Assembly (NCBI RefSeq): GCF_023715525.1 | Contig: NZ_JAMBOG010000017.1 | Coordinates: 1-64,000 of the forward strand | Source: Kocuria rosea | GTDB taxonomy: Bacteria; Actinomycetota; Actinomycetes; Actinomycetales; Micrococcaceae | Length of the DNA stretch: 64,000 nt | Direction: 5' to 3' | Shown here: positions 45,304-54,377 of the stretch, piece by piece | Layout of the letters: every line of letters starts with the position of its first letter | Numbering within the stretch: position 1 is the first letter of the stretch | Made by a program: the position numbers and the translations under genes | Notes under the pieces: generated by a model | Databases searched by the model: none | Told to the model about the DNA's origin: nothing | The model's input: only the letters and a program-made list of their open reading frames with translations

Positions 45304-46440
45304 TCACGGGGTGCTCACACTGCCCGTGCTCCCGCCCGGCCCGCTCGGCCCGGCCGGCCGCTCGGGGCGCGCGGCCCGGACCGGCGCGTCCTGGGCCCGC
45401 TTGGCGCTGAACTTCTTCTGCCGGGGGTCGAACGCGTCCCGCAGCCCGTCGCCGATGAAGTTGATGCTCAGGGCGATGGCCACGATGAACACGCCGGGCC
45501 ACCAGAACAGCCACGGGCGGGTCACGAACGCCGTCTGGTTGGCGCTGATCAGCCGGCCCAGGGACCAGTCCGGGGCCTGCACGCCGAAGCCCAGGTAGGA
45601 CAGGGCGGTCTCGAGCAGGATCGCCGAGGACATCAGCAGGGTGACGTTCACCGTGATCACGCCCACCGTGTTGGGCAGGATGTGCCGGAAGATGATCCGC
45701 CCGCTCGAGGCGCCGGCCAGGCGGGCCGCGTCCACGAACTCCCGCTCCCGCAGGGACAGGAACTCGCCGCGCACCAGGCGGGCGAGCGCGGGCCAGGACG
45801 CGGCGCCGATCAGCAACCCCAGGACCACCACGGTCGCCGAGGTCGGCCAGCCCTGCTGACGGACGTACTCGCCGGCCATCTTGCCCAGCAGGGCGGCGAT
45901 GATCACGAGCGGGATGATGATGATGACGTCGGTCAGGCGCATGAGCACGGCCTCGGTCGTGCCGCGGAAGTAGCCGGCGACGCCGCCCACGACCGTGCCG
46001 ACCAGGCCGGCCACGATGCCCACGATGAACATCACGAGCAGCGAGTACTGCGCGCCCTGCATGGTCATGGCGAACAGGTCGCGGCCGAGGTTGTCCTGGC
46101 CGAACGGGTGCTCGCCGATCCGCAGCGGGCTCAGGCCCATCGTGGGGGCCCCGCCGGCCTCGACGACGGGCCCGGTGGTCGTGGGGCCCCACCGCCACCA
46201 GCCGGGGACCGGGCCCACTCCGATGGAGGTCACGGCGAGCAGGACGATGCCCGTGAGCACGACGAGGGAGATCACGGCGGCGGTGTTGTGCAGGAAGCGC
46301 CGGCGCACCAGCTGCCCCTGGCTCCGGCCCCGCACCTGCTCGGGCGTCTCGCCCGGAGCGAGGGAGGCCCGGCCGTCGGCGGCCCCGTCGATCGTGGACC
46401 CGGGCCCGCCGGGGACCTGGCCGGGGAAGTGCTGGCTCAT
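45304..46440 (-). CDS. dppC: Oligopeptide ABC transporter permease (DppC)
   Basis: The 378-residue protein has a ~55-residue polar N-terminus, a first helix (AAVISLVVLTGIVLLAVTSIG), the typical DppC loop (FGQDNLGRDLFAMTMQGAQYSL), and the EAA motif in FVDAARLAGASSGRIIFRHILPN. A ~40-residue Pro/Gly tail follows the family end. Start and dppB stop overlap as ATGA. It pairs with DppB to form the peptide channel. Confidence 0.93.
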   Translation of the reverse strand: MSQHFPGQVPGGPGSTIDGAADGRASLAPGETPEQVRGRSQGQLVRRRFLHNTAAVISLVVLTGIVLLAVTSIGVGPVPGWWRWGPTTTGPVVEAGGAPTMGLSPLRIGEHPFGQDNLGRDLFAMTMQGAQYSLLVMFIVGIVAGLVGTVVGGVAGYFRGTTEAVLMRLTDVIIIIPLVIIAALLGKMAGEYVRQQGWPTSATVVVLGLLIGAASWPALARLVRGEFLSLREREFVDAARLAGASSGRIIFRHILPNTVGVITVNVTLLMSSAILLETALSYLGFGVQAPDWSLGRLISANQTAFVTRPWLFWWPGVFIVAIALSINFIGDGLRDAFDPRQKKFSAKRAQDAPVRAARPERPAGPSGPGGSTGSVSTP

Positions 46441-47972
46441 GCTTTCACCCTCACTCGGGGGTCGAGGACGGAGTAGACGAGGTCGGCGACGAGGTTGAAG
46501 ACCATCGCCACGATGCCGGTGACCAGGAAGACGCCCATCACGGGGTTGGGGTCGACGTTGTGCACGGAGGAGACGAACAGCTGCCCCATGCCGGTGAACG
46601 CGAAGACCTGCTCCGTGATGATGGCCCCCCCGATGAGGGCACCGATGTCGTAGGCCACCAGGGTGGCCAGCGGGATGAGGGCGTTGCGGAACGCGTGGCG
46701 CGTCACCACGGAGCGCTCGGAGACGCCCTTGGCGCGGGCGGTGCGGACGTAGTCCTGGTTCATGATCTCGAGCATGGAGGCGCGCGAATAGCGGCTGTAG
46801 CTCGCGAGGGCCAGCAGCGTCAGGGCGATGGTCGGCAGCAGGAGATGGGTGAACAGGTCCAGGCCGGTCATCCAGAAGTCCCCGGACATCCCCGGCGTGG
46901 TCGATCCGGCGGTCGCGATGGGCCGGCCGCGGATCCGGCCGTGGTCCAGGTACTCGGGCCACGCCTGCATGAACCGGTCCAGCACGACCAGGCCCATGAC
47001 CAGGACCCCGGTGATCGCGGCCACCCGGACGCCCTGGCCCCGGTCGTGGCCGCCGAAGGCCCAGCCGATGCCGGCGCCCAGCGCCCCCATGGCCACGAGC
47101 AGCAGGAGCACCCGCGGCAGGCCGCCGCCGGCGAGCACGGCCTGCAGCGGGAAGTAGAGCACCAGTCCGGCCGCCACGGTCGCGAGCCCGGCCCGGAGGG
47201 CCCGCCGGTTGCGCAGCCCCGCCAGCAGGAACGTGGCCACCACGGCCACGAGCACCCCGGTGAGGCCGATGAGCGGGATGCCGAGGGCCGGCTGCTGGAA
47301 CCAGTTGGTGGCCAGCAGGAACCACAGCACCGCCGCGGTGAGCACGAACCCGGCGAGGCCCAGCAGGAGCCGGGTGCGCCGGGCGCCGAAGGACGCGACG
47401 TACCAGCCGAGGCCCACGAGGGCCGCGAGGGCGAGGATCGTGGCCCAGGACGCGACCGGGTCCAGGAGGAAGTTGTTGAAGCTGATGGCCACGAACTCCT
47501 TGAGCAGCACCGCGAGCCAGAAGCTGGGCAGCGAGAAGCACAGGAACGTGAAGAACGTGACGCCGTAGTCCAGGCCGGAGTACTGGCGCAGGGCCGAGAC
47601 GATGCCCAGGGTGATGCCGATGACGATGGCCAGGACGGTGCCGGCGGTGACGAGCAGGATGGTCTGGGCCATCGCCCCCGCGAGCAGCGTGGTCACCTGC
47701 TGGCCCTCGACGGTGACGCCGAGGTCGCACGTCCCCGCGAAGGGGGTCAGGCAGCCCAGGGCGCCGCCGAGCCAGTCGAAGTACCGCAGCACGGGCGGGG
47801 TGTCGAGGTTGAGCGCCTCGACCCGGGCCGCGATGAGCCGCTCCGAGTTGGGCACCCCGTAGAGGTCGCCCAAGGGGTCGCCGGAGAACGCCGTCATCAT
47901 GTAGACGATGAACGACGCCCCGAAGAGGATGAGCACGGCCGTGACGAGCCGGCGCAGGATGTAGGAGATCAT
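46437..47972 (-). CDS. dppB: Oligopeptide ABC transporter permease (DppB) with a large internal membrane insertion
   Basis: The N-terminal part (ISYILRRLVTAVLILFGASFIVY) and C-terminal part (about 376-511, HLLLPTIALTLLALASYSRY, QDYVRTARAKG, HAFRNALIPL) are typical DppB. Family members have about 310-340 residues; this one has 511. The extra ~170 residues (about 185-360) add several hydrophobic helices and a WPEYLDHGRIRG loop between the usual third and fourth helices. The reading frame is intact, so this is a real architecture, not an error by length alone. ATG 47972 is preceded by a weak GAGGAC site. Confidence 0.9.
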   Translation of the reverse strand: MISYILRRLVTAVLILFGASFIVYMMTAFSGDPLGDLYGVPNSERLIAARVEALNLDTPPVLRYFDWLGGALGCLTPFAGTCDLGVTVEGQQVTTLLAGAMAQTILLVTAGTVLAIVIGITLGIVSALRQYSGLDYGVTFFTFLCFSLPSFWLAVLLKEFVAISFNNFLLDPVASWATILALAALVGLGWYVASFGARRTRLLLGLAGFVLTAAVLWFLLATNWFQQPALGIPLIGLTGVLVAVVATFLLAGLRNRRALRAGLATVAAGLVLYFPLQAVLAGGGLPRVLLLLVAMGALGAGIGWAFGGHDRGQGVRVAAITGVLVMGLVVLDRFMQAWPEYLDHGRIRGRPIATAGSTTPGMSGDFWMTGLDLFTHLLLPTIALTLLALASYSRYSRASMLEIMNQDYVRTARAKGVSERSVVTRHAFRNALIPLATLVAYDIGALIGGAIITEQVFAFTGMGQLFVSSVHNVDPNPVMGVFLVTGIVAMVFNLVADLVYSVLDPRVRVKA

Positions 47973-48071
47973 GTGGGGTCCTCGGGGGAAGCGGTCGGGG
48001 TGCGGCGACGGGTGCCGGGTCGGTCGGCGCGGCACCCGTCGTCCCAGCTACGCCGGTCCGGTGCTCTCGGC

Positions 48072-49874
48072 TCAGGCGGTGCGGTTCCACTCCCAGAAGT
48101 TCCAGAAGACGCCGGTCTGGTTCGGCATGTACTCCACGCTCTCCACGTCCTGCGCCACGGCGAAGAAGCCGGGGTTCTGGAACAGCGGCAGCCCGTAGGC
48201 GTCCTCCATGACGAGCTTGTCCATCTCGTACATCTTCTGCAGGCGCTCCTCCTCGTCCACGGTCACGCGGGCGTCCGTGGCGAGGGTGTCGACCTCCGGG
48301 TTGGAGTAGTCGTTGTAGTTGCCGCCGCCGCCGGTCTTGAAGATCTGGGTCAGGGCCTCGGTGCCGACGCCGGGGCTGACCCAGCCGAACAGGGACGCCT
48401 CGTAGTTGCCCTCGGGCAGCTTCTCCCCCCAGTTCGGGTCGCCCAGGTCCTCGACCGTGAAGCCGGCCTGCTCCGCGGACTCCTTGATCAGCGCGAAGGT
48501 GTCCACGCGCACGGGGTTCTCGTTGTTGTAGAGGATCCGCACGGTCGGGGTGCGGCCGGCGAGCAGCTCCCTGGCGCCCTCGACGTCCGGCTCCGCGGGG
48601 AACTTCTCCACGGCGCCGTTCCGGGCGACCGCGTCCTCGTAGGCCTGCTCCGAGGGCAGGAAGAGCTGGGAGTTCACAACCTCGGCGTCCTCGACGACCG
48701 GCCTGACGATCTGGTCGAGGATCTGCTGGCGCGGGATGGTCTTGAGGAACGCCTCGCGCACGGCGGGGTCCGCGAACACGTCGGAGCCGAAGTTGAGGTC
48801 CACGTGGTCGTAGGACAGGTCCACGCCCTCGAGCACCTGCACACCCTCGATCCCGCCGACCTGGTCCACGGTGTCCTTCGTGACGGTGACGGGCGCCATG
48901 ATGTCCACCTCGCCGTTGCGCAGGGCCTGGATCTGGGCGGTGGAGTCGCCGATGGTGCGCACGGTGATCTCGTCGGCCTTCCCGACGTGGTCGCCCTTGT
49001 AGTTCTCGTTCCGCACCAGGGTGACGGACTGGTCCTTGACCATCTCCTCGATGATGTACGGGCCGTTGGACACGAGCAGGGACTTGTCCTCGGGGGTCTC
49101 GGTGACGTCGAAGCCCGTGTTCCAGGCCTCGGCGATCCTGTCCAGCTCGGGGCGCTCCTGCGGCTTCTCCGGGTCGCCCTCGGGGGCCTCCTCGAGCGCG
49201 GACACCAGCGCGGCCTCGTCGGCCAGCCCGGCCTGCTGGGCGACCACGTGGGCGGGGTGGAAGTAGCCGCTGTCGAAGGCGATCTCCCAGTCGGCGACGG
49301 GCTCGTCGTAGGTGATCGTCATGGTCCGGCCGTCCTCGCCGAACTCGGGCAGGTCGGTGCGCCCGAGGATGTCGGTGGAGCCGGCGATGGAGAAGTAGTC
49401 GGTGCCGGAGACGGTCTCGCCCGCGTCGTCCGTCCTGGCGTCGTTGTAGTGCCCCGACTGCGTCGCCCACCACAGCAGCAGGTCGCCCTTGTCGATCGGG
49501 TTGCCGTCCGACCACTGCTGGTCCTCGTTGACCGTGTACTCGACGGTGAGCGGGTTCTCGGAGACGACCTCGTAGGTGCCGAAGCCCTCGTTCCTGACCA
49601 CGTTCAGCTCGGGGTCGATGTAGTTGAACGTGTCGCGGGTCATGTAGGCGATCTTGGAGTTGATGTCCTTGTTGTGCGCCGCGGTGCCCGTGTTGAGGGA
49701 CGTGACGTTGTTGGTCTCCGCGACGGTGATGACCCCGCCGGAGCCCTCGCCCTCCGCGCCGCCGGTCTCCCCTCCGGCGGCACCGGAGTCCCCCCCGACG
49801 CTGGCGCAGGCGCTCAGCGCCACGGCCGACACGGCGGCGAGTCCCAGGGCCTTGGTTGCGCGATCGAATCGCAT
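48072..49874 (-). CDS. dppA: Oligopeptide-binding lipoprotein (DppA)
   Basis: The 600-residue family 5 solute-binding protein has a lipobox (AVALSACAS; Cys23) after a basic, hydrophobic signal, then a Gly/Glu linker. The mature domain has QWSDGNPIDKGDLLLWW, YTVNEDQQWSDG and GPYIIEEMVKDQSVTLVRNENY, classic for peptide-binding proteins. It delivers ligand to DppB/C. GAGGAG lies 6 bases before the ATG. dppB follows 99 bases downstream, and the 220-base upstream gap holds regulatory-looking repeats. Confidence 0.94.
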   Translation of the reverse strand: MRFDRATKALGLAAVSAVALSACASVGGDSGAAGGETGGAEGEGSGGVITVAETNNVTSLNTGTAAHNKDINSKIAYMTRDTFNYIDPELNVVRNEGFGTYEVVSENPLTVEYTVNEDQQWSDGNPIDKGDLLLWWATQSGHYNDARTDDAGETVSGTDYFSIAGSTDILGRTDLPEFGEDGRTMTITYDEPVADWEIAFDSGYFHPAHVVAQQAGLADEAALVSALEEAPEGDPEKPQERPELDRIAEAWNTGFDVTETPEDKSLLVSNGPYIIEEMVKDQSVTLVRNENYKGDHVGKADEITVRTIGDSTAQIQALRNGEVDIMAPVTVTKDTVDQVGGIEGVQVLEGVDLSYDHVDLNFGSDVFADPAVREAFLKTIPRQQILDQIVRPVVEDAEVVNSQLFLPSEQAYEDAVARNGAVEKFPAEPDVEGARELLAGRTPTVRILYNNENPVRVDTFALIKESAEQAGFTVEDLGDPNWGEKLPEGNYEASLFGWVSPGVGTEALTQIFKTGGGGNYNDYSNPEVDTLATDARVTVDEEERLQKMYEMDKLVMEDAYGLPLFQNPGFFAVAQDVESVEYMPNQTGVFWNFWEWNRTA

Positions 49875-49921
49875 GTCGTTCTCCTCGGTCGTGATGACGG
49901 GTCGTGGCCCGCGCCGCGCGT

Positions 49922-50052
49922 CCCGGTCACCGGGAGCCCGTCAACGTGGCGCAGGTCACAGATGTCACACATTACCCCTAGGTAGAACGCGGCACATCGG
50001 GGAACATGCCGGGAAACAGATCATTTACCGAAACGATAAGTATCTGATACTT
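49922..50052 (-). promoter_or_regulatory. Regulatory region of the dpp operon
   Basis: Three elements stand out. At 49922-49934 is CCCGGT-C-ACCGGG. At 49955-49972 is a direct repeat, GTCACAGAT then GTCACACAT. At 50038-50052 is the AT-rich palindrome AAGTAT-CTG-ATACTT. The stretch 49960-50055 is clearly AT-richer than its surroundings. I cannot assign a single promoter, but the region probably holds the dppA promoter and operator sites. Confidence 0.45.
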
Positions 50053-50094
50053 CCAGTGCCACGGAGGGGTCCTGAGGGCCCTGGCCGGGCGCGC

Positions 50095-51231
50095 TCAGCC
50101 CACCACGGGCAGGCGCGCGAACGCGCGCTCGGCGGCCCGTCGGCGGGCGGGCGAGAGCTCCTCGAACGGCTCCAGGACGAGGCTGTCCCCGGCGGCGGCG
50201 CGCCGGCGGCTCCAGACCCCCACGACCCGCCCGCCCGCGACCACGGTGGGGCGGAAGACCCCGTTGCCGCCGGGGACGATGCGCGCGGCGTGCGGCCGGG
50301 CCAGCACGTGGGAGCGGTCCCCGTAGCCGAGGACGAACTCGTCGAAGGGCGGGAGCAGCAGCACGCCCGCGGACCGGCGCGCCGTGCCGGGCAGCTCCTC
50401 GAGGACCTCCCGGGCGCACCACAGCTCGCGGCCGCGGCGGTCGCGCACGGCCACGACGTCGTCGACCCGGGCCGCCGCGGCCCGGACCGCCGTCCTGGGC
50501 AGGGCCGCCCAGCGGGCGGCGTCGTCCAGGGAGGCGGGCCCGTGGCCGCGCAGGTAGCGGCGGACCCAGCGCACGACGACGGGCGGCGGCTCGCCCGCCC
50601 CGGCCGCGCCGGTCCCCGCCGGCGCGGTGTCCTGGGCGGCCGGGGCGGGGATCCACTGCTCCACGGCCACCACGAGCTGGTCGCGCGCGCCGGGGGCGAG
50701 GGGGCCCAGGCACAGGGTCGCCTCGAGGTGCAGGGCGAGCATGAGGTGGTACGCACGCCCCGGCTCCCCCAGCAGCCCCGCCTGCTCCCAGACCTCGTGC
50801 AGGCGCCCTCGGGGCTGGGGGCCGTGGCGCAGGGCCGCGAGCGCGGTCTCCCGGGCGGCGTCGAGCCGCTCGTCGATGCCGAGGGCCCGGCGGCGGGCAC
50901 CCGTACCGGTCGCCGTGCGCGGCCCGAGCACCGCGAGCCACTCCCGCAGCTCCTCGGCCGGGAGCAGGTGCAGGGTGCCCCGCATGGGCCAGCTGCGCAC
51001 GATCCGCCCCTCGTCGAAGGCCGCCCGGAGCCCGGCGGACCCCGCCGTGCGGCGCAGGGCGACGGAGACCAGCGCCCCGGGCAGGTCCTGGGCCTGGACG
51101 GCGCCGAGCCGGCGCACCACGTCCTCCGGGGCGAGGTCCCCGGGCCGGAGGAGCCCCTGGGCGCCCAGCCGGGCCAGGCCGATCTCGCGGTCGGTGAGGA
51201 CGGGGGCCCCGCCCGGCGCGGGGACGCTCAT
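50095..51231 (-). CDS. Winged-helix DNA-binding domain protein (HTH_42/PF06224 family)
   Basis: The 378-residue protein fits the winged-helix family: VVRRLGAVQAQDLPGALVSVALR, GRIVRSWPMRGTLHLLPAEEL, and LLPPFDEFVLGYGDRSHVL are its characteristic blocks. Relatives such as YcaQ and AlkX act as DNA-binding proteins or interstrand-crosslink glycosylases, so a DNA repair role is possible. The ATG overlaps the MFS stop as ATGA. It follows an MFS gene and precedes the dpp regulatory region. Confidence 0.85.
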   Translation of the reverse strand: MSVPAPGGAPVLTDREIGLARLGAQGLLRPGDLAPEDVVRRLGAVQAQDLPGALVSVALRRTAGSAGLRAAFDEGRIVRSWPMRGTLHLLPAEELREWLAVLGPRTATGTGARRRALGIDERLDAARETALAALRHGPQPRGRLHEVWEQAGLLGEPGRAYHLMLALHLEATLCLGPLAPGARDQLVVAVEQWIPAPAAQDTAPAGTGAAGAGEPPPVVVRWVRRYLRGHGPASLDDAARWAALPRTAVRAAAARVDDVVAVRDRRGRELWCAREVLEELPGTARRSAGVLLLPPFDEFVLGYGDRSHVLARPHAARIVPGGNGVFRPTVVAGGRVVGVWSRRRAAAGDSLVLEPFEELSPARRRAAERAFARLPVVG

Positions 51232-52622
51232 CGCAGGGCCCGGCCCCGCTGCTCGGGCAGGGCGAACGCCGCGGCGGCCGCCACCAGGAAGGCGGCCCCG
51301 AAGGCGGCGAACACCACGATCAGGTCGTGGTCCTCCCCGCCGACGCCCAGCAGCAGGGGCACGGACAGCGGGGCGAGGATGGAGGCGATCCGGCCGAACG
51401 CGGCCGCCGCCCCGGTGCCCGTGCCCCGCACCGCGGTGGGGTACAGCTCGGGGCCGATCGCGTACAGGGCGCCCCACGCCCCCAGGTTGAAGAAGGACAG
51501 GGCCATGCCGGAGGCCATCACCTGCCACGGGAGCACGACGGTGCCCATCGACGCGATGCCGAACAGCAGCGCGCTCACCGCGGACCCGCCCAGGAAGGCC
51601 GCGAGGGTCGCCCGGCGGCCCCACACCTCGATCAGCCACGCCGCGACGGCGTAGCCCGGCAGCTGCGCGAGCGTGATGACCAGGACGTAGCCGAAGGAGC
51701 GGGTCAGCGTGAAGCCCTGCTGCACCAGCAGGGTGGGCAGCCACGTGAACGCCCCGTAGTAGGCGAAGTTGATGCAGAACCAGACGGTCCACAGGGCCGT
51801 CGTGCGCCCCCGGAGTCCGGGCGACCAGATCCCGGGTGCCGCGGGCGCGGGGCCGGCCTCCGCGGTGCTGCCCTCCGCCGGGACGTCCGCGGGAGGACCG
51901 GCGGGGGCGCGGCCCAGCGGCCGGGCGAGCTCGAAGTCCCGCACCGCGGCCTCCGCCTCGTCCGGGCGGCCCGCGGTCTCGAGGAAGCGCACCGACTCGG
52001 GCAGCGCGCGGCGCACCACCACGGCGTAGACGGCCGGCACGACGCCGATCACCAGCGCCCAGCGCCAGCCGTCCGGCGAGGAGGGGACCACGAAGTAGCC
52101 GATGAGGGCGGCCAGGATCCAGCCCACGGCCCAGAATGCCTCGAGCAGCACCACCAGCCGGCCGCGGATCCGGCGGGGGGCGTACTCGGCGACGAGGGTC
52201 GAGGCGACGGGCAGCTCGGCGCCCAGGCCGAGGCCCACCACGAAGCGCAGCACCACGAGGGCGGCCAGGGAGCCCACGAGCGCGGAGGCGCCCGTGGCGA
52301 GGCCGTAGACGAGCAGGGTCAGGGCGAAGACCTGGCGGCGTCCGATCCGGTCGGCCAGCAGGCCGCCGACGCTCGCGCCCACGGCCATGCCCACGAAGCC
52401 GATGGAGGCGAGCAGGGACAGCTGCCCGGGGCCGAGGCCCCACTGCTGGGCGAGGGCGGCCATCACGAAGGAGACCAGGCCCACGTCCATGGCGTCCAGG
52501 GCCCAGCCGACGCCCGAGCCGACGAGCAGCCGGCGGTGCCGGGTGTTGAACGGCAGCCGGTCCAGTCGCTGGGCCCGCGTCGGGGCGGCGGTGCGGCCCG
52601 CGGGCCGCGGGGTCTCGTGCAT
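51228..52622 (-). CDS. MFS transporter, metabolite:proton symporter type
   Basis: The 464-residue protein has 12 membrane helices, with the motif GGLLADRIGRRQVF after helix 2 and a central loop rich in Pro/Ala. DAMDVGLVSFVMAAL in helix 1 and ELYPTAVRGTGTG near helix 10 fit the sugar/aromatic acid:H+ symporter group (NiaP/AaeB-like names are only suggestive). Substrate unknown. ATG 52622 has GGAAGG upstream; an in-frame ATG at 52658 does not. It is coupled to the winged-helix gene. Confidence 0.88.
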   Translation of the reverse strand: MHETPRPAGRTAAPTRAQRLDRLPFNTRHRRLLVGSGVGWALDAMDVGLVSFVMAALAQQWGLGPGQLSLLASIGFVGMAVGASVGGLLADRIGRRQVFALTLLVYGLATGASALVGSLAALVVLRFVVGLGLGAELPVASTLVAEYAPRRIRGRLVVLLEAFWAVGWILAALIGYFVVPSSPDGWRWALVIGVVPAVYAVVVRRALPESVRFLETAGRPDEAEAAVRDFELARPLGRAPAGPPADVPAEGSTAEAGPAPAAPGIWSPGLRGRTTALWTVWFCINFAYYGAFTWLPTLLVQQGFTLTRSFGYVLVITLAQLPGYAVAAWLIEVWGRRATLAAFLGGSAVSALLFGIASMGTVVLPWQVMASGMALSFFNLGAWGALYAIGPELYPTAVRGTGTGAAAAFGRIASILAPLSVPLLLGVGGEDHDLIVVFAAFGAAFLVAAAAAFALPEQRGRALR

Positions 52623-52755
52623 GCTCCGGTCCTTCCGGTGGCTGAGGTCTCGGCCCAACTCTAGGCGCTCGGGAGCCCCCGGGGCGGTGCGGACGGGTGC
52701 CGAGGAGCCCGCCCTAGACTGGTGACGTCCCCGCCCGCCGACGAGGGAGCTGCCC

Positions 52756-54345
52756 GTGTCGACAGTCGCCGTCTACCTCGTCGTCGTCTTCGGCGCGGGC
52801 GCGCTGGCCGTGCTCCTGCGGCTGCCGCCGCTCGTCGGCTTCCTCGCCGCCGGCTTCGTGCTCAACGGCATGGGCGTGGAGCGGCTGGAGATCGTTGGCC
52901 AGCTCGCCGACCTCGGGGTGACGCTGATGCTCTTCGGCATCGGGCTCAAGCTGGACGCCCGTTCGCTGCTGCGCAAGGAGGTGTGGGGCACCGCCGGCGC
53001 CCACATGGTGCTCAGCACGGCCCTGGGCGCGGGCTTCCTGGGCGTGCTCATGGTGCTGGGACTCCACCTGCCCGAGGAGAGCCCCCGCTCCCTGTGGCTG
53101 GCCGGGTTCGCGCTGAGCTTCTCGAGCACCGTGCTGGTGTTCAAGGTGCTCGAGGACCGCAGCGAGACGACGTCCCTCTACGGCCGGGTGGCGATCGGGA
53201 TCCTGGTGGTCCAGGACATCGCGGCGGTCGCGTTCATGACCGCCACGAGCGGCCACCCGCCCAGCCCGTGGGCGTTCGCGCTGGTGCTGCTGGTGCCGGG
53301 GGCCTGGCTGTTCCGCCGGATCTGGGACCGGATCGGCCACGGCGAGATGCAGGCGCTGTTCGGGATCGCCATGGCGCTCGTGCCCGGCTACATCGCCTTC
53401 TCCGCCACGGGCCTGAAGGGGGACCTGGGGGCGCTGCTGATGGGCATGCTGCTGGCCTCCCACGCCAACGCCGGGGAGCTCTCCCGCGCCCTGTTCACCG
53501 TCAAGGACCTGCTGCTCGTGGCGTTCTTCGTCTCCATCGGCTTCCACGGTCTGCCGACCCCCGAGATGGTCACCACGGGCCTGCTGCTGCTCGTGCTGCT
53601 GCCCGCCCAGGCCGTCGTGTTCGTGCTGCTGCTGTGGGTGTTCGGGCTGCGCCGCCGGACGTCCGTGCGGGCGGGCCTGGCCCTGAGCAACTACTCGGAG
53701 TTCGCCCTGATCGTGGGCGCCATCGGCGTCTCCGCGGGGATGCTCACCGAGGACTGGCTCGTCATGCTCTCCGTGGCGGTCGCGGCGAGCTTCGTGGCCT
53801 CCACCCTGGTCAACCGGCGCGGGTCCCCGCTGCCGGCCGCCCTGGCCGCGTGGCTGCCCGAGCACCCGGAGCAGAAGCTGCACCCGGAGGACCGGCCGAT
53901 CGACATCGGCCACGCCGAGGTGCTCGTGCTGGGGATGGGCCGGGTCGGCCAGGCGGCGTACCACGAGTTCGCCGAGGAGTACGGCTTCTCCGTGGTGGGC
54001 ATCGAGAACTCCACCGCCCGCAGCGAGCGGCTGCGGGCGGCCGGGCTCGACGTCCAGAACGCCGACGCGACGGACAAGGAGTTCTGGGAGCGGGTGATCG
54101 CGACCGGCCACGTCCAGGTCGCCGTGCTGGCCATGCCGTTCCACGGGTCCAACCTCGTGGCGCTGCAGCAGCTCACCGCCTCCGGGTTCACGGGGACGGT
54201 CGCGGCCGTGGCGCAGTACGACGACGAGGTCCAGGAGCTGCGCGGGCACGGCGTGCGCACGGTGTTCAACCTCTACAGCGGTGCGGGCATCGCCCTGGCC
54301 TCGGAGACGATCGAGGCGCTCGGGCTGCCGCCGCCCGAGCGCTGA
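52756..54345 (+). CDS. Kef-type cation:proton antiporter with TrkA-N domain
   Basis: The 529-residue protein has about 11-12 membrane helices of the CPA2 family (residues 1-370; LVVQDIAAVAF is the Asp-containing transport motif) and a cytosolic Rossmann TrkA-N domain (about 385-529, VLVLGMGRVGQAAYHEF). It probably exchanges K+ or Na+ for protons under nucleotide control. The GTG start follows GAGGGAGC. A TAGACT box about 35 bases upstream is a plausible -10. Confidence 0.9.
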   Translation: MSTVAVYLVVVFGAGALAVLLRLPPLVGFLAAGFVLNGMGVERLEIVGQLADLGVTLMLFGIGLKLDARSLLRKEVWGTAGAHMVLSTALGAGFLGVLMVLGLHLPEESPRSLWLAGFALSFSSTVLVFKVLEDRSETTSLYGRVAIGILVVQDIAAVAFMTATSGHPPSPWAFALVLLVPGAWLFRRIWDRIGHGEMQALFGIAMALVPGYIAFSATGLKGDLGALLMGMLLASHANAGELSRALFTVKDLLLVAFFVSIGFHGLPTPEMVTTGLLLLVLLPAQAVVFVLLLWVFGLRRRTSVRAGLALSNYSEFALIVGAIGVSAGMLTEDWLVMLSVAVAASFVASTLVNRRGSPLPAALAAWLPEHPEQKLHPEDRPIDIGHAEVLVLGMGRVGQAAYHEFAEEYGFSVVGIENSTARSERLRAAGLDVQNADATDKEFWERVIATGHVQVAVLAMPFHGSNLVALQQLTASGFTGTVAAVAQYDDEVQELRGHGVRTVFNLYSGAGIALASETIEALGLPPPER

Positions 54346-54377
54346 GCCGGCCGGGGAGCAGGGCCCGGCCCCGGCGC

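Noticed and set aside
45304-49515. A giant minus-strand frame of 1403 codons suggesting a DppA-B-C fusion
   Set aside because: Only the last 378 codons are DppC. The earlier part is an out-of-frame reading of dppB and dppA, each of which has its own start, stop and correct frame.
46560-49985. A 1141-codon plus-strand frame opposite dppB and dppA
   Set aside because: It is a shadow of two well-identified genes and has a His/Gly/Val/Asp composition typical of antisense translation.
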